Notes: generated by a model not told the origin, from the sequence alone. A stretch of 64,000 nucleotides of DNA from Citrifermentans bemidjiense Bem (GCF_000020725.1 NC_011146.1:1177501-1241500), one strand, 5' to 3'. Counted from the first letter of the stretch, positions 47,360 through 56,548 are shown. A program made the numbers and translations.

Positions 47360-47701
47360 TCAGCCGACGTCCACCTCGTCGCCGCAACTGGTCCGGGAAA
47401 GGGCGATGGTACCTGCCGGAAGCTCCAGGGCGCTCCACGCTTTCGGGAAGATCCGGGTCATCCGCCCCGGTTTCAGCTGCCCCACCGTCGCGACCACGCG
47501 CTGCGAGCGGTCCAGGAATACAACATCGATCGGGAATCTCATGAAGAAGGTGTGCACGCCGCGGCAGGGGCGGATCAGGAGCCCTTCCCCCATCGGCAGC
47601 TCGTCGCGCTCCAAAAGCCCTCTGCTGCGCGAAAGCAGCGTCTCCGCCGCGACGACCCTGCCGGCCAGGGTGCGGCCGGTGCTCTTGTTGATCGCCCTCA
47701 T
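47360..47701 (-). CDS. DUF192 family protein
   Basis: A 113-residue protein of the DUF192 family, recognised by SRSRGLLERDELPMGEGLLI, RGVHTFFMRFPIDVVFLD and the C-terminal ALELPAGT. Many homologues are exported; this one has no signal peptide. The function of the family is unknown. DUF192 genes are often found near Tad/type II secretion-like loci, as here, just after tadC and the small membrane peptide. Confidence 0.88.
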   Translation of the reverse strand: MRAINKSTGRTLAGRVVAAETLLSRSRGLLERDELPMGEGLLIRPCRGVHTFFMRFPIDVVFLDRSQRVVATVGQLKPGRMTRIFPKAWSALELPAGTIALSRTSCGDEVDVG

Positions 47702-47742
47702 CCGGGCCTCCGGGAACTGCCAGAAATCCTGCGCGGGATTGC

Positions 47743-47773
47743 CCTTGCCGGCCAGGCAAAAGCGCCGGCAAGG
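47743..47773. other. Perfect hairpin between DUF192 and small peptide genes
   Basis: CCTTGCCGGC and GCCGGCAAGG form a 10-bp perfect stem with an 11-base loop. No T-run follows on either strand, so it is more likely an RNA processing or stability element than a terminator. Confidence 0.6.
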
Positions 47774-47782
47774 GGTGGGGGA

Positions 47783-47869
47783 TCACTTCTTCTTGGCCTG
47801 TTGCACGTAGCTCAGTGCCAACTGGACGGAAATGATGAGCAGTATGAAAGTGTTGAAGTCGATTTTCAT
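47783..47869 (-). CDS. 28-residue single-helix membrane peptide in the Tad operon
   Basis: An ATG preceded by AAGGAGGTGATC, a perfect complement to the 16S 3' end, opens a frame of 28 residues. The product is a short acidic/basic N-terminus, one hydrophobic helix (FILLIISVQLALSYV) and a Lys tail (QQAKKK). It lies 54 bp after tadC on the same strand. Such strong translation signals argue that it is real. A role as a small subunit or regulator of the Tad inner-membrane platform is an inference. Confidence 0.65.
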   Translation of the reverse strand: MKIDFNTFILLIISVQLALSYVQQAKKK

Positions 47870-47923
47870 GGGATCACCTCCTTGGCTGTTCGATTTAGCT
47901 CCTGGGCCTACGGTTCCCGCGCC

Positions 47924-48832
47924 TTACTGGAAAATCTTGCCCAACTTGACCACCGCCGGTCCGAGAATGACCACGAGCAGTGCGGGGAAGATGAACATGA
48001 TCAGTGGGAAGATCAGCTTGATGGTGGTCTTCGCGGCGGCCTCCTCTGCCATCTGCCTTCTCTTGGTCCTGAGTTCGTCGGAGAAGGTGCGCAGGGCATG
48101 GCTTAGGCTGGTCCCGAAACGCTCGGCCTGGGCGACCATGGTGGTGAAGGAGCCGATGTCCTCGACCCTGGTGCGCACCGCCATGTCCTTCAACGACTCC
48201 ACGCGCGGCTTGCCTGCCCTGACCTCCATTGTCACCTGCCTGATCTCGATCGCCAGTGGGTTGTCCCGGAATTGCGGGGTCTCGGTGGTTCGAATCAACG
48301 CCGCATCGATGCTGAGCCCCGCCTCGACACAGAGGGTGACCAGGTCGAGGATGTCCGGCAGGGGGTGAAAGATCTCTAACTGGCGCGCCTTCACCTTAAG
48401 GTGGAGCCAATAGGTGGGAGCGAGGTAGCCGATGATGCTGAAGAAGGCCGTCGCCAGGAGGGTCTGGGTGGTGAAGAAGGTACGGCTCGTAGTCGCGACC
48501 GCGAGGAGGCAGATTAGGGGGAGCACCCCAGCCAGTAGGAGCTTGGCCCCGAGGAAGCGGTAGACGGCATCCTTGCGAAAGCCGGCGGCAACGAGGGCTT
48601 TCACGTACTTCGACTCCTCCTTTTGGGGGAGCTTCACCTTCTCGCCGATCTTCGCGAGCTTGTAGGCCCAGGTTCCCGACGGCACCATGCCTGTCTTGGC
48701 GCTTTGGGGGCGAGGGAAGAATTCTTCCAACCTTTGGGCCACGGCGCTCTTGCTGAAGAAGGCGTAGTGGCAAAGGATCGCCGACACGAGCAGGACCGAC
48801 GCGAACACCGAGAAAACGACCAGGTAGAGCAT
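47924..48832 (-). CDS. tadC: Tad pilus platform protein TadC
   Basis: A 302-residue polytopic inner-membrane protein of the type II secretion F family (GspF-like domain about 160-290; LPDILDLVTLCVEAGLSIDAAL, ERFGTSLSHALR). With TadB it forms the platform that Flp pilins are assembled on. An in-frame GTG at 48841 is possible, but ATG 48832 has AGGTGG at five bases. It is tightly linked to tadB (9 bp). Confidence 0.93.
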   Translation of the reverse strand: MLYLVVFSVFASVLLVSAILCHYAFFSKSAVAQRLEEFFPRPQSAKTGMVPSGTWAYKLAKIGEKVKLPQKEESKYVKALVAAGFRKDAVYRFLGAKLLLAGVLPLICLLAVATTSRTFFTTQTLLATAFFSIIGYLAPTYWLHLKVKARQLEIFHPLPDILDLVTLCVEAGLSIDAALIRTTETPQFRDNPLAIEIRQVTMEVRAGKPRVESLKDMAVRTRVEDIGSFTTMVAQAERFGTSLSHALRTFSDELRTKRRQMAEEAAAKTTIKLIFPLIMFIFPALLVVILGPAVVKLGKIFQ

Positions 48833-48841
48833 GGCAGCCAC

Positions 48842-49804
48842 CTATATCCTGATTCTGACGATCTTGCGTATCACGAGAAACCCGATTATCTGCATGGCGG
48901 CGGCGCCGGCCAGGACATACAGCCCCAGCGGTTCGCGGATGAGTGCCCGCTCGTAGTTTGGGTTCAACACGCTGAAGATGCCGAAGGTGGCTATAGGGAG
49001 CGCCGCCAGCACGTAGCCGGAGAGCCGCCCCTGTGCCGTGTAGACCTGTACCTGGCGCCGTATCTTGAGCCGCTCCCTGATGGTCATCGCCAGCTTGTCC
49101 AAAAGCTCGGAGAGGTTCCCGCCTATGTCGCTGTTGATGGCGACCAGGGTGGTGAAGAACCTGAGGTCGAGGCTGTCGATCCTCTCGTTCATCCTCATCA
49201 GGGCGTCCACCATCCTGAGACCCAGTTGCTGTTGCTCGTAGGCTGTCTTGAACAAGGGGCCTACCGGGGAGGGGACCTCCTGCCCGACCAGTTGGATGGC
49301 GGTCGGGAAGGAATGCCCGGCCCTCAGCGAACGGGCGGCGATGCTCAGGGCGTCGGGAAACTGCTCGGTGAACTTGATGCTGCGTCGCTCCGTCTTCACC
49401 CGGAGCATCAGTTCAGCGACGAGCAGTACGACCACCGCGGCGAGGAACCCGACCAGGGGAGATTGCGTCTTCAACCCCAAGAGGATGGCCAGACCGAGCG
49501 CCGCCGCCATGGTGGATCCAAGAAGCAATGAGGCGGAAAGCTGGATGCCCGCCTGCTCCAGACGCTTCCCCAGGGTGCGCATCTGAGGCGCCCGGGTGAG
49601 GAGCTCCGAGGCTCGTTCCGCTTCCCTGCTGATCACCGAAAGGAACTCCTCCGGGATCTCCCCCTGCCTCTCGCCTGCCATGGTCTGCAGCCGTCTTTTC
49701 AGCACCGTCCTGCCGGACGTCTGCCGTTGCGCGAGGTAGAGAAAGGCCGCCAGGAAGACGCCGAAGGCCGCCAGGAATATAAGCGCCACGATGGGATAAA
49801 GCAT
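48842..49804 (-). CDS. tadB: Tad pilus platform protein TadB
   Basis: A 320-residue inner-membrane GspF-family protein. The N-terminal anchor (VALIFLAAFGVFLAAFLYLA), two central helices (about 95-130) and a C-terminal pair frame the conserved cytoplasmic part FPDALSIAARSLRAGHSFPTA and NERIDSLDLRFFTTLVAI. It partners TadC and the ATPase TadA, whose genes flank it with gaps of about 10 bp. Confidence 0.94.
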   Translation of the reverse strand: MLYPIVALIFLAAFGVFLAAFLYLAQRQTSGRTVLKRRLQTMAGERQGEIPEEFLSVISREAERASELLTRAPQMRTLGKRLEQAGIQLSASLLLGSTMAAALGLAILLGLKTQSPLVGFLAAVVVLLVAELMLRVKTERRSIKFTEQFPDALSIAARSLRAGHSFPTAIQLVGQEVPSPVGPLFKTAYEQQQLGLRMVDALMRMNERIDSLDLRFFTTLVAINSDIGGNLSELLDKLAMTIRERLKIRRQVQVYTAQGRLSGYVLAALPIATFGIFSVLNPNYERALIREPLGLYVLAGAAAMQIIGFLVIRKIVRIRI

Positions 49805-49813
49805 GCGGGGCTC

Positions 49814-51127
49814 CTAGTTCTCGAACATGATGGCGGGGAGCTCGAACCCGTAGAGCTTGAAGCGCTCGGCAAAGCGCGGCCTCACCCCGGTGGCGCGGAA
49901 TTCGCCGATCACGTTCCCTTGCCGGTCGATCCCCTTTTGCAGGAACACGATGATGTCGTGCATGACGATGGTGTTCCCCTCCATCCCGGTGATCTCGGAG
50001 AGTTTCACCACCTTCCGGGTCCCGTCGGAGAAGCGGACCAGTTGCACCACCAGGTCTAGGGCCGAGGCCATCTGTTCCTTGATGGCCCTCTCCGGAAGGT
50101 CCAGCCCGGCCATAAGGACCATGGTTTCCATGCGTGAGAGGGCGTCGCGGGTGGTGTTGGCGTGGACCGTGGAGAGCGAGCCGTCGTGGCCGGTGTTCAT
50201 CGCCTGCAGCAGGTCGAGCGCCTCGCCGCCGCGCACCTCGCCGATGATGATTCGATCCGGCCGCATCCTCAGCGCGTTTTTCAGCAGGTCACGCGAGGTC
50301 ACCTCGCCGCGCCCCTCAAGGTTGGGGGGCCTGGTTTCCAGCCGCACCACGTGCTCCTGCTTCAGGTTCAGCTCGGCCGAATCCTCGATGGTGATGAGCC
50401 GCTCCCCCCCGGGGATGAAGGCGGAGAGGACGTTCAGGAGGGTGGTCTTGCCGGTGCCGGTACCCCCGGAGATCAGGATGTTGAGCCTCGTCTGCACCGC
50501 CGCCTCCAAAAGCTCCGCCATCCTCTGGTCCAGGGCCTGCAGCTTGATCAGGTCCCTCATGACCAGCGGCTCCAGCCCGAAGCGCCTGATGGAGAGCACA
50601 GGGCCGTTCAGCGCCAGGGGGGGGATGATGGCGTTCACGCGGGAGCCGTCGGGAAGCCTCGCGTCGACGTAGGGGGAGGACTCGTCGATCCTTCTCCCGA
50701 TCTTGGAGACGATGCGCTCGATTATTTGCATCAGGTGCGCGTTGTCCCGGAAGCAGACCTCGGTCTTTTGCAGCTTCCCCCCCTTTTCGATGTAGACGTT
50801 GGAGCTGTCGTTCACCAGGATGTCGGAGATCTGGTCGTCGGCCAGAAGAGGCTCGAGCGGCCCGAGGCCGAAGGTCTCGTGCTGGATCTCCAGCACCAGC
50901 CGGTCCCTCTCCATCTGGTTCAGCGGGACCCCCTCGCCGACGATGAGGTTCTCTATTACGCCGCGGATCTGGCTCACCATCTCGTTGTTGCGCATCAGGT
51001 CCATCTTGGCGAGGTCGATGCTGTCGATCAGGCGGCGGTGGATCCGGGTCTTCATCTCCTTGAAGAGTTCCGATTCCGTCGCTGCCGGACCCTGCACCGC
51101 CTGAGGCTTGATACCATCGAGCAGCAT
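49814..51127 (-). CDS. tadA: Tad pilus assembly ATPase TadA/CpaF
   Basis: A 437-residue secretion ATPase that powers Flp pilus assembly. Walker A is [13 protein letters not shown], the Asp box and Walker B region read [11 protein letters not shown] and [14 protein letters not shown], and the His box is STVHANT. The N-terminal domain ([21 protein letters not shown]) is typical of CpaF. The ATG at 51127 behind GGGGGAGA is chosen over a longer frame to 51157. Confidence 0.96.
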   Translation of the reverse strand: MLLDGIKPQAVQGPAATESELFKEMKTRIHRRLIDSIDLAKMDLMRNNEMVSQIRGVIENLIVGEGVPLNQMERDRLVLEIQHETFGLGPLEPLLADDQISDILVNDSSNVYIEKGGKLQKTEVCFRDNAHLMQIIERIVSKIGRRIDESSPYVDARLPDGSRVNAIIPPLALNGPVLSIRRFGLEPLVMRDLIKLQALDQRMAELLEAAVQTRLNILISGGTGTGKTTLLNVLSAFIPGGERLITIEDSAELNLKQEHVVRLETRPPNLEGRGEVTSRDLLKNALRMRPDRIIIGEVRGGEALDLLQAMNTGHDGSLSTVHANTTRDALSRMETMVLMAGLDLPERAIKEQMASALDLVVQLVRFSDGTRKVVKLSEITGMEGNTIVMHDIIVFLQKGIDRQGNVIGEFRATGVRPRFAERFKLYGFELPAIMFEN

Positions 51128-51185
51128 GATCTCTCCCCCTTGCCCGGAGCGCCGCAAAAAGTGTGCGGCGCCGGGCGTCTCCCGG

Positions 51186-52307
51186 TCAGCGCTTCACCCG
51201 CTCCGCCAGCCCCTGGATTGCCTTGCTCACCGGGGACTTCGGCTGAAGCTTCACGACCGGCATACCCTTGTTGATGGAATCGACGACGTCCGCGTATTCA
51301 TTGGGGATGGCCTGGAATACCGGCATCCCCAGCACCTTCTCGGCGTCCTTGAGCTGGATGTCCGACTTGGGGAGGTACCTGTTGATGACGAGCTTCACCC
51401 TTTCTCCCCCGAGCCCCTTTCTCTCCAGGGCGCTCAGGTACCTCTTGGTGTTCTTGAGGCCGGGGAGGCTCAGCGTGGTGGTGAACAGGATCAGACTCGC
51501 ATTCTGGAAGATGGCCATGTTGCAGCCGGCCAACTGCCCCACGCAATCGACCACCACGTACCTGAAGATCCCCCTGAGCATCTCCATGACGCGTTGGACC
51601 TGCTCGGCCGTGATGCAGACCGCCTCGTCGACATCGGCAGGCTCGGTGAGGATGAAGGGGCCGGAGGCGTGCCTGGTCATGACGCCCATCAGGAAGTTCG
51701 CGTCCAGCCGGTCCACGTTGGTGGTGACGCTGGAGAGCGTGTAGGCGGGATTCACGTTGAGGAAGGTGTTGACGTCGCCGGCGTCCAGGTTCAGGTCGAC
51801 GAGCGCCACCTTGGTGTCGTCGCTGGCGAGGGCCGCGGCCAGGTTAACGGCGACGGTGGTGGTACCCATGCCGCCGATGGGGTTGTAGACGGCGATGATC
51901 TCGCCGTGGGGGCGCTCTTCCGGGGTGCCGGCGAAGAGAAGCCTGCTCACCTTCTGCAGCGACTGGATGAGTTCCTCATGCGCTATAGGGCGCAGCAGGT
52001 ATTCGACCGCGCCGGCCCGCATCAGCGCCAGGAACCACTCCACGTTCTTCTCCGAGGCGCAGGCGATCACCGAGGCGCGGGGATACTGCGCCGTGAGCGC
52101 CTTGATGTCCTTGATGCCGCGCTCCATCTCGTCGACGCCGAGGAAGACCACCTGCAGCGCTCCTTTTTGCGACTTGCGCTCTTCGGCCAGGTGCTCGACC
52201 GATCCGGCCATGGTAATGCTCTCCGAGAAGCTCTTCAGGGAAGAGAGGATGGCGCTGCGCGATTCCTGGTCCCGCTCGATGACGGCTATGGAAAATTCGG
52301 AAGTCAT
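51186..52307 (-). CDS. tadZ: Tad localisation protein TadZ/CpaE
   Basis: A 373-residue protein with an N-terminal receiver-like domain (about 1-125; [23 protein letters not shown]) and a ParA/MinD-like ATPase domain. The deviant Walker A reads [10 protein letters not shown], lacking both signature lysines; this is known for TadZ proteins. The switch region [15 protein letters not shown] is present. It directs the Tad machine to its place in the cell. It lies between the secretin and tadA genes. Confidence 0.93.
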   Translation of the reverse strand: MTSEFSIAVIERDQESRSAILSSLKSFSESITMAGSVEHLAEERKSQKGALQVVFLGVDEMERGIKDIKALTAQYPRASVIACASEKNVEWFLALMRAGAVEYLLRPIAHEELIQSLQKVSRLLFAGTPEERPHGEIIAVYNPIGGMGTTTVAVNLAAALASDDTKVALVDLNLDAGDVNTFLNVNPAYTLSSVTTNVDRLDANFLMGVMTRHASGPFILTEPADVDEAVCITAEQVQRVMEMLRGIFRYVVVDCVGQLAGCNMAIFQNASLILFTTTLSLPGLKNTKRYLSALERKGLGGERVKLVINRYLPKSDIQLKDAEKVLGMPVFQAIPNEYADVVDSINKGMPVVKLQPKSPVSKAIQGLAERVKR

Positions 52308-52369
52308 AACGTTAGCCCCTTGGCCGAAGCGCCGCTGCCTTGAACGCTTCGGCGGTCATGCGTGGACCC

Positions 52370-53725
52370 TCACTTTCCTCCCCGCGGGATCCAGTCGTAT
52401 CCCTTCTCCTCCTCGGGAGTAACGGCGTCGGTGGGGAGCTTGGTCGCGACCCCTGCGGGAGTGGGCTTCACTATCTTCGGCGTGATGAAAAAGACCAGGT
52501 CCTTTTCCCGGATGTCTTTCTGCGAGGAGCGAAACAGCGCACCGAGGATCGGTATGTCCCCCAAAAGGGGGATCTTGGACATGTTCTTGATCTGCTCTTC
52601 CTGGAGCAGGCCCGCCAGAACCAGGCTCTCGCCGTCCCGCAGTTCCACGTCGGTGCGGACGTCCCTGGTGTCGATGATGGGGTAGCCGTTGACCGCTAGG
52701 GTCCCGGCGATGCTGCTTACCTCAGCCGGGTCGATCTTCAGGTTGATCAGGCCATTTTGCAGCACCTGCGGCTTGAACTTGAGCTTCACCCCAACCGTCT
52801 CGAAGACGATGGACGAGGTGGACGCCCCGCCGGTCGAGATCAGCACGCTGTAGGGGATCCTGCTCCCGGCGAGGAAATTCCCCTCTTCGCCGCTTTTCAC
52901 CAGCAGGTTGGGCTCGGCGAGGATCTTCGCGAGCCCCTTGCTGCTCAAGGCCTGGAGCACGGCGCCGATCCCCGCTGGGAAGTAGGAGACCCCGACGTTG
53001 AAGGCGTTCAGCGGGTCGAACCCCCCAATGCCGGGGATGTTCCCAACGATCCCGTTCCCCTCGGTGGAGGTGAACCTTGTGGGCGTCGATTCGGTGTTGC
53101 GGCTGGTGCCGCTGGGGGCTCCCACCAGGTTCGTGAACCCCTCGGCCGTCCTACCCTTCACGATGGCGCTGAGGCCGAGCCTTTTCAGCGAGGTCCGGTC
53201 CACCTGCGCCACCTTGACCTGCAGCAGCACCTGTTGCGGCTCGTCGACGGTGATGTGGTTCAACACCTTCGCGGAGTACGCCTTGGCGATCTCCTCGGCC
53301 TTCTTGCCGGTCATCTCGTTGGCGACCTTGCCGGAGAGGATCACCGTGTCCTGGGCGTACTGGACGCTGATGTCGTCTTTGGGTGCGTAGTCCCTGATCT
53401 GGGACTCGATCGCCTCCCGGTCCCCCACCACCCGGACATCGAAAAAGGTGGGCTTGTCGTTGTTCTCCTCCCACACGATCAGGTTGGTGGAGCCGATTTT
53501 CTTGCCGTTGATGAGAAGCTGGTTGCGGCGCAGGGGATCGGGGACGTCGATCACGTCCTTGTCGGTAATGTTGACGTAGCGGGCCGGGTTCTTCAGGTTG
53601 AGAACCACCCCCCGGTTGACGATCACGGTGGTCGGGACGCCGGCTGTTGCGGTCGCCGCCTCGACGAGAAGGCCGAGGCAGAAAAGCAGGAAGGCCAGGC
53701 ACGGTTTTGAGGGGATGCATCTCAT
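52370..53725 (-). CDS. cpaC: Tad outer-membrane secretin CpaC/RcpA
   Basis: A 451-residue secretin that forms the outer-membrane pore for the pilus. A signal peptide ends near AAATATAG (about residue 29). An N-terminal pilus-assembly domain (VNRGVVLNLKNPARYVNITD) and a BON-like domain (about 100-165) precede the secretin domain with VELRDGESLVLAGLLQ and KDLVFFITPKIVKP. The start has GAGGTAGCCC. It lies between cpaB and tadZ, the usual order. Confidence 0.94.
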   Translation of the reverse strand: MRCIPSKPCLAFLLFCLGLLVEAATATAGVPTTVIVNRGVVLNLKNPARYVNITDKDVIDVPDPLRRNQLLINGKKIGSTNLIVWEENNDKPTFFDVRVVGDREAIESQIRDYAPKDDISVQYAQDTVILSGKVANEMTGKKAEEIAKAYSAKVLNHITVDEPQQVLLQVKVAQVDRTSLKRLGLSAIVKGRTAEGFTNLVGAPSGTSRNTESTPTRFTSTEGNGIVGNIPGIGGFDPLNAFNVGVSYFPAGIGAVLQALSSKGLAKILAEPNLLVKSGEEGNFLAGSRIPYSVLISTGGASTSSIVFETVGVKLKFKPQVLQNGLINLKIDPAEVSSIAGTLAVNGYPIIDTRDVRTDVELRDGESLVLAGLLQEEQIKNMSKIPLLGDIPILGALFRSSQKDIREKDLVFFITPKIVKPTPAGVATKLPTDAVTPEEEKGYDWIPRGGK

Positions 53726-53765
53726 GGGCTACCTCGCTCGCTGCGGGATTGTTTGGGCATCGGGA

Positions 53766-54641
53766 TTATTCGGCGTACTGCTTGGAAACCTTCTCGGTTC
53801 CCCGGACGATGTCCAGGGTGTAGCTTGGGCGCGGCGGGGGAGTCCTCATCGCGGCGGCGGACCTGGGCTCCCTCTTTGCCGGGGGAGGGGGGTGCAGCGT
53901 GGCGACCTTCACGGGAAGCGCGCTGCCGTAGAGCACCTTTCCTATGGTGGCTCCCTTGGAGTCGACATGGGAGCTGTCGGAAATGTTGCGCAGCAAAAGC
54001 TGCAGCGAACCCTTGCTGGCGGAGAGGACCAGCTTTTCCGCATCGTCCGGGACGAGGTCGAGGGTGACCGTCGGGACCACGACCGGTTTTCCCTCCTTCT
54101 GGTCCGTCACCTGCCCGGTGGCCAGGATGGGGACGTTTTCCAGTACGATCTTGCTGATGTTCTCCTTCTCGTTGCCTGGAACCGGCGTGGTAACGATCAC
54201 ATCCACGCGGTCGCTCGGGGTTAGAAAACCTGCCACTCCCGCCACCTCGTTCACTGCCACCGTCACCGCACGGTGCCCCTGCGGCACGACGTAGGTCATG
54301 AAGCCGGCTCCCGGTGCGCCGGACCTGGGCTTTAGCTTTGCCTCGGTGACCGCGTCGCCGCCGGTTATGGGGCGGATGGCAACGCGGTTCGCCACCGCTT
54401 CGATACCCCGGGCGCTCCCCGGGGGGATGCTGTCCTTGGGCCAGGAGGCGACCTTGAGCTGCGCTGGGGTGATCGCGGTCCCGATGGGGATGTCGACTGC
54501 GGCGACCACTATCCTTTGGGGCTGGGCCGCCTTGGCGCTTTTGACCTCCTGCTGCAGGAAACTGTAGGCAAGCCAAGCGGCCATCGCCGCGAAGAACAGC
54601 GCGAACACCGAGACGAGAATTACCGCTTTAGGGCGAGTCAT
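53766..54641 (-). CDS. cpaB: Tad pilus assembly protein CpaB/RcpC
   Basis: A 291-residue periplasmic protein with an N-terminal anchor (VILVSVFALFFAAMAAWLAYSF) and an SAF domain (about 43-110; IVVAAVDIPIGTAITPAQL, GDAVTEAKL). The following domain (about 115-235) contains the conserved HRAVTVAVNEVAGVAGFL and DRVDVIVT. It is thought to support secretin function. The start has GGAGAAAAGGA. A pair of palindromes lies about 110 bases upstream. Confidence 0.93.
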   Translation of the reverse strand: MTRPKAVILVSVFALFFAAMAAWLAYSFLQQEVKSAKAAQPQRIVVAAVDIPIGTAITPAQLKVASWPKDSIPPGSARGIEAVANRVAIRPITGGDAVTEAKLKPRSGAPGAGFMTYVVPQGHRAVTVAVNEVAGVAGFLTPSDRVDVIVTTPVPGNEKENISKIVLENVPILATGQVTDQKEGKPVVVPTVTLDLVPDDAEKLVLSASKGSLQLLLRNISDSSHVDSKGATIGKVLYGSALPVKVATLHPPPPAKREPRSAAAMRTPPPRPSYTLDIVRGTEKVSKQYAE

Positions 54642-54747
54642 GTCCTTTTCTCCTCTTTACATGCAGCGAAAGGGTGCCCGGAGCGGCAGCGTGGGTGCGC
54701 GGCACGCATTTCCGGGCCCCCGGGGCAGATCCTTCATGACGTCGTAT

Positions 54748-54771
54748 GGAAATTTCCGTGGCAGTTGCCAC
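54748..54771. promoter_or_regulatory. Two abutting palindromes upstream of cpaB
   Basis: GGAAATTTCC (10 bp, perfect) is directly followed by GTGGCAGTTGCCAC (14 bp, perfect arms with two central bases). Neither is a transcription terminator. Their place between the pilin terminator and cpaB suggests an operator. Confidence 0.4.
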
Positions 54772-54853
54772 TGAAAGACTTTTTCTCGTGAGGGACAAGC
54801 TATGGGGAACAGGCGGTCTCATCGCTTCTGCTCCCGTTTGTGACATGGGTGGA

Positions 54854-54897
54854 AAAAGATCATCTGCAAGGGAGGTTACCCTCCCCTTGCAGATGAT
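54854..54897 (-). terminator. Terminator or attenuator after the Flp pilin gene
   Basis: ATCATCTGCAAGGG pairs with CCCTTGCAGATGAT, extended by AGG/CCT with one bulge, 17 pairs in all; on the minus strand ATCTTTTTCC follows. It lies 21 bases after the pilin stop and would make pilin mRNA more abundant than the downstream assembly genes. Confidence 0.9.
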
Positions 54898-54917
54898 GAT
54901 GTGTTACGAACTGGAGC

Positions 54918-55112
54918 CTATTTGCCAGACTCTAGGCGGTCGCTGACATTGCAGAACACCTTGTTGGTTTCGTCACCAAGGTTTTTTAGCGCCGCTATGA
55001 CCACTATCGACATTAGAACGAGTATCAAAGCGTACTCGACCAACCCCTGACCGTTGGTATTCTTCAGGACCTGTTTCGCCTTGCTGCACATCCTTTGTAG
55101 TTTTCTCGACAT
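54918..55112 (-). CDS. flp: Flp/Fap-type pilin
   Basis: A 64-residue major pilin precursor. A short basic leader is followed by the prepilin peptidase site NG|QGLVEYAL, with Glu at +5 and Tyr at +6 of the mature form as in Flp pilins, then a single helix ILVLMSIVVIAALKNLG. Mature length is about 43 residues. The ATG at 55112 has AAAGGAGG at eight bases; a longer frame to 55190 is rejected. It heads the minus-strand Tad arm and has its own terminator and a sigma-54-like promoter. Confidence 0.95.
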   Translation of the reverse strand: MSRKLQRMCSKAKQVLKNTNGQGLVEYALILVLMSIVVIAALKNLGDETNKVFCNVSDRLESGK

Positions 55113-55191
55113 GTTGGGACCTCCTTTTTGGGTTGATGGACAACTGCTTCTTCCTGCCGACAGCTGGATGTTTTCACCCGCGCTTGCCACC

Positions 55192-55205
55192 GCTTACCTG
55201 TGCCA
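55192..55205 (-). promoter_or_regulatory. Sigma-54-like promoter of the Flp pilin gene
   Basis: On the minus strand TGGCACAGGTAAGC has a perfect -24 element TGGCAC and the invariant GC of the -12 element at the right spacing; the bases before the GC (AA instead of TT) deviate. It lies about 80 bases before the pilin start. Confidence 0.45.
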
Positions 55206-55525
55206 CCTGGACCAAAAGAACCTCTTCTAGCATTAAAATGCGGCCCTCTTGGGGACTCCGGAAACCGGCCAAAAACTAATTAATGCAAGATAACTAATTT
55301 ATCGATTTGCAGTACTACGGTGCCGCATGGAATCTGCAAGCACATTTTTTTATTGCCACTACTGCAAAACCATTGGCGAAGATTGTCGGTGTCTCTTCGT
55401 GAAATTAACATGTTAGGAGACCGCTCCGCCCCAGGTAGGATGTCGCTTGCCATCAGTCCCGACTGGTGCCACAGGGAGGTGCCGTCCGTGTCATTTCTAA
55501 TAATCGTTTCCGACATCGGTTCCAA
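55206..55525. other. AT-richer intergenic region between divergent Tad arms
   Basis: Apart from the promoters at either end I see no gene here. Two opposing open frames of 81 and 69 codons overlap almost fully, have no ribosome sites and no recognisable product. The base composition is richer in A+T than the neighbours, as expected of a control region. Confidence 0.5.
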
Positions 55526-55553
55526 TTGACATTTGCAGGTGCCCCCATATACT
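55526..55553 (+). promoter_or_regulatory. Sigma-70 promoter of the TadE-TadG operon
   Basis: A perfect TTGACA is followed after 16 bases by TATACT, 33 bases before the first start codon. The same pair of hexamers with the same spacing occurs at 58437-58464. Confidence 0.7.
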
Positions 55554-55586
55554 TCCTCAATTAGTAAATTTTAATAAGGTGGCGGC

Positions 55587-56027
55587 ATGGACAGGAAAGG
55601 GCAGAGCACGGTTGAGTTCGCATTGACGGCAGGGATTTTGTTGTTCCTGCTCATCGTGCTGGTCGACTTGAGCGTGATGCTCTACGTGAACCTCACCATG
55701 CAACACGCGGTCCGGCAGGCGACGCGGCTGGCAGTGACTCACGAAGGTTATAGCAAGGAGGAACTGATCCGCGATATCCAGGAGGACTCGAACGGGCTCT
55801 ATGAAAAAAACGCCCTCGCGGACCAGAAGCCGATAGTGACGGTGGTAACGCCTTCGGCTACGGAGCCTCCTGCCGGAGTCACAGCCGCGGATACCGGGGA
55901 GCCGGGAGAGCTGATTACCGTTTCGCTTAAGTATTCCAGGCCGCTGCTTACCCCTTTGTTCAGATCCTTTTTCCCCGGGGGCGCTTACGAGTTCACCGTA
56001 CGCTGCACCATGAAGAAGGAACCCTAG
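55587..56027 (+). CDS. tadE: TadE-family pseudopilin
   Basis: A 146-residue minor pilin-like protein. The prepilin-type site is KG|QSTVEFAL with Glu at +5, followed by one helix (AGILLFLLIVLVDLSVMLYV). The rest is periplasmic. TadE-type pseudopilins are needed for Flp pilus formation. The start has AAGGTGG. It is the first of four plus-strand genes divergent from the main Tad arm. Confidence 0.9.
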   Translation: MDRKGQSTVEFALTAGILLFLLIVLVDLSVMLYVNLTMQHAVRQATRLAVTHEGYSKEELIRDIQEDSNGLYEKNALADQKPIVTVVTPSATEPPAGVTAADTGEPGELITVSLKYSRPLLTPLFRSFFPGGAYEFTVRCTMKKEP

Positions 56028-56035
56028 GAGCAGAC

Positions 56036-56536
56036 ATGGAACTGCGTGCCGACGCCAGGCGAAACCAGGCGGGCCAGAGCGTGGTGGAACTGGCTTTCGT
56101 GCTGCCGCTTTTGATTCTGTTCATCCTCGGCGTCGCCGACCTATCCCGCGCCATTCACGCCTACAGCGCCATCGTCAACCTGAGCAGGGAGGGGGCCAAC
56201 CTCGCTGCGCGCACCACCATGGATGCAGCGACCATCATGAACACGCTGGCGGCAGGCGCTCTCCCGCTGGCGCTCGATAAACAGGGGATGATGTACCTGA
56301 CCGAGGTGGAAGAGGTTTCCGGCTCCACTACCATCAGGTCGCAGCTGGGGTGGAAGGGGGGGAGCGGCTTGCGGAGCCGGATTAATGGCCACTCGGTCGC
56401 CGACGCTTTGAGCGGCATCGAACTGGAACCCGGGCAAAAGGTTTTGGTCTTCGAGGTGCTGTACCGGTATGACAGCTTCTTCAAGTCGGGCGCCGGTGGA
56501 TTTGCGCCGGTGCTTCACTCACAAACCATCTTTTAG
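56036..56536 (+). CDS. TadE-like pseudopilin, second copy
   Basis: A 166-residue protein of the TadE/TadF type. The processing site is AG|QSVVELAF with Glu at +5, followed by the helix VLPLLILFILGVADLSRAIH. The periplasmic part has no recognised motif. It starts eight bases after the first tadE stop, so the genes are co-transcribed. It probably corresponds to TadF by position. Confidence 0.88.
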   Translation: MELRADARRNQAGQSVVELAFVLPLLILFILGVADLSRAIHAYSAIVNLSREGANLAARTTMDAATIMNTLAAGALPLALDKQGMMYLTEVEEVSGSTTIRSQLGWKGGSGLRSRINGHSVADALSGIELEPGQKVLVFEVLYRYDSFFKSGAGGFAPVLHSQTIF

Positions 56537-56548
56537 CAGGGGCGGGAA

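Noticed and set aside
51186-52307. Loss of ATPase function in TadZ because the Walker A lysines are missing
   Set aside because: An atypical Walker A is a known feature of TadZ/CpaE proteins, so it is not an anomaly of this strain.
55280-55529. Two opposing frames (81 and 69 codons) in the Tad control region
   Set aside because: No ribosome site and near-total overlap; the region is better explained as promoters.
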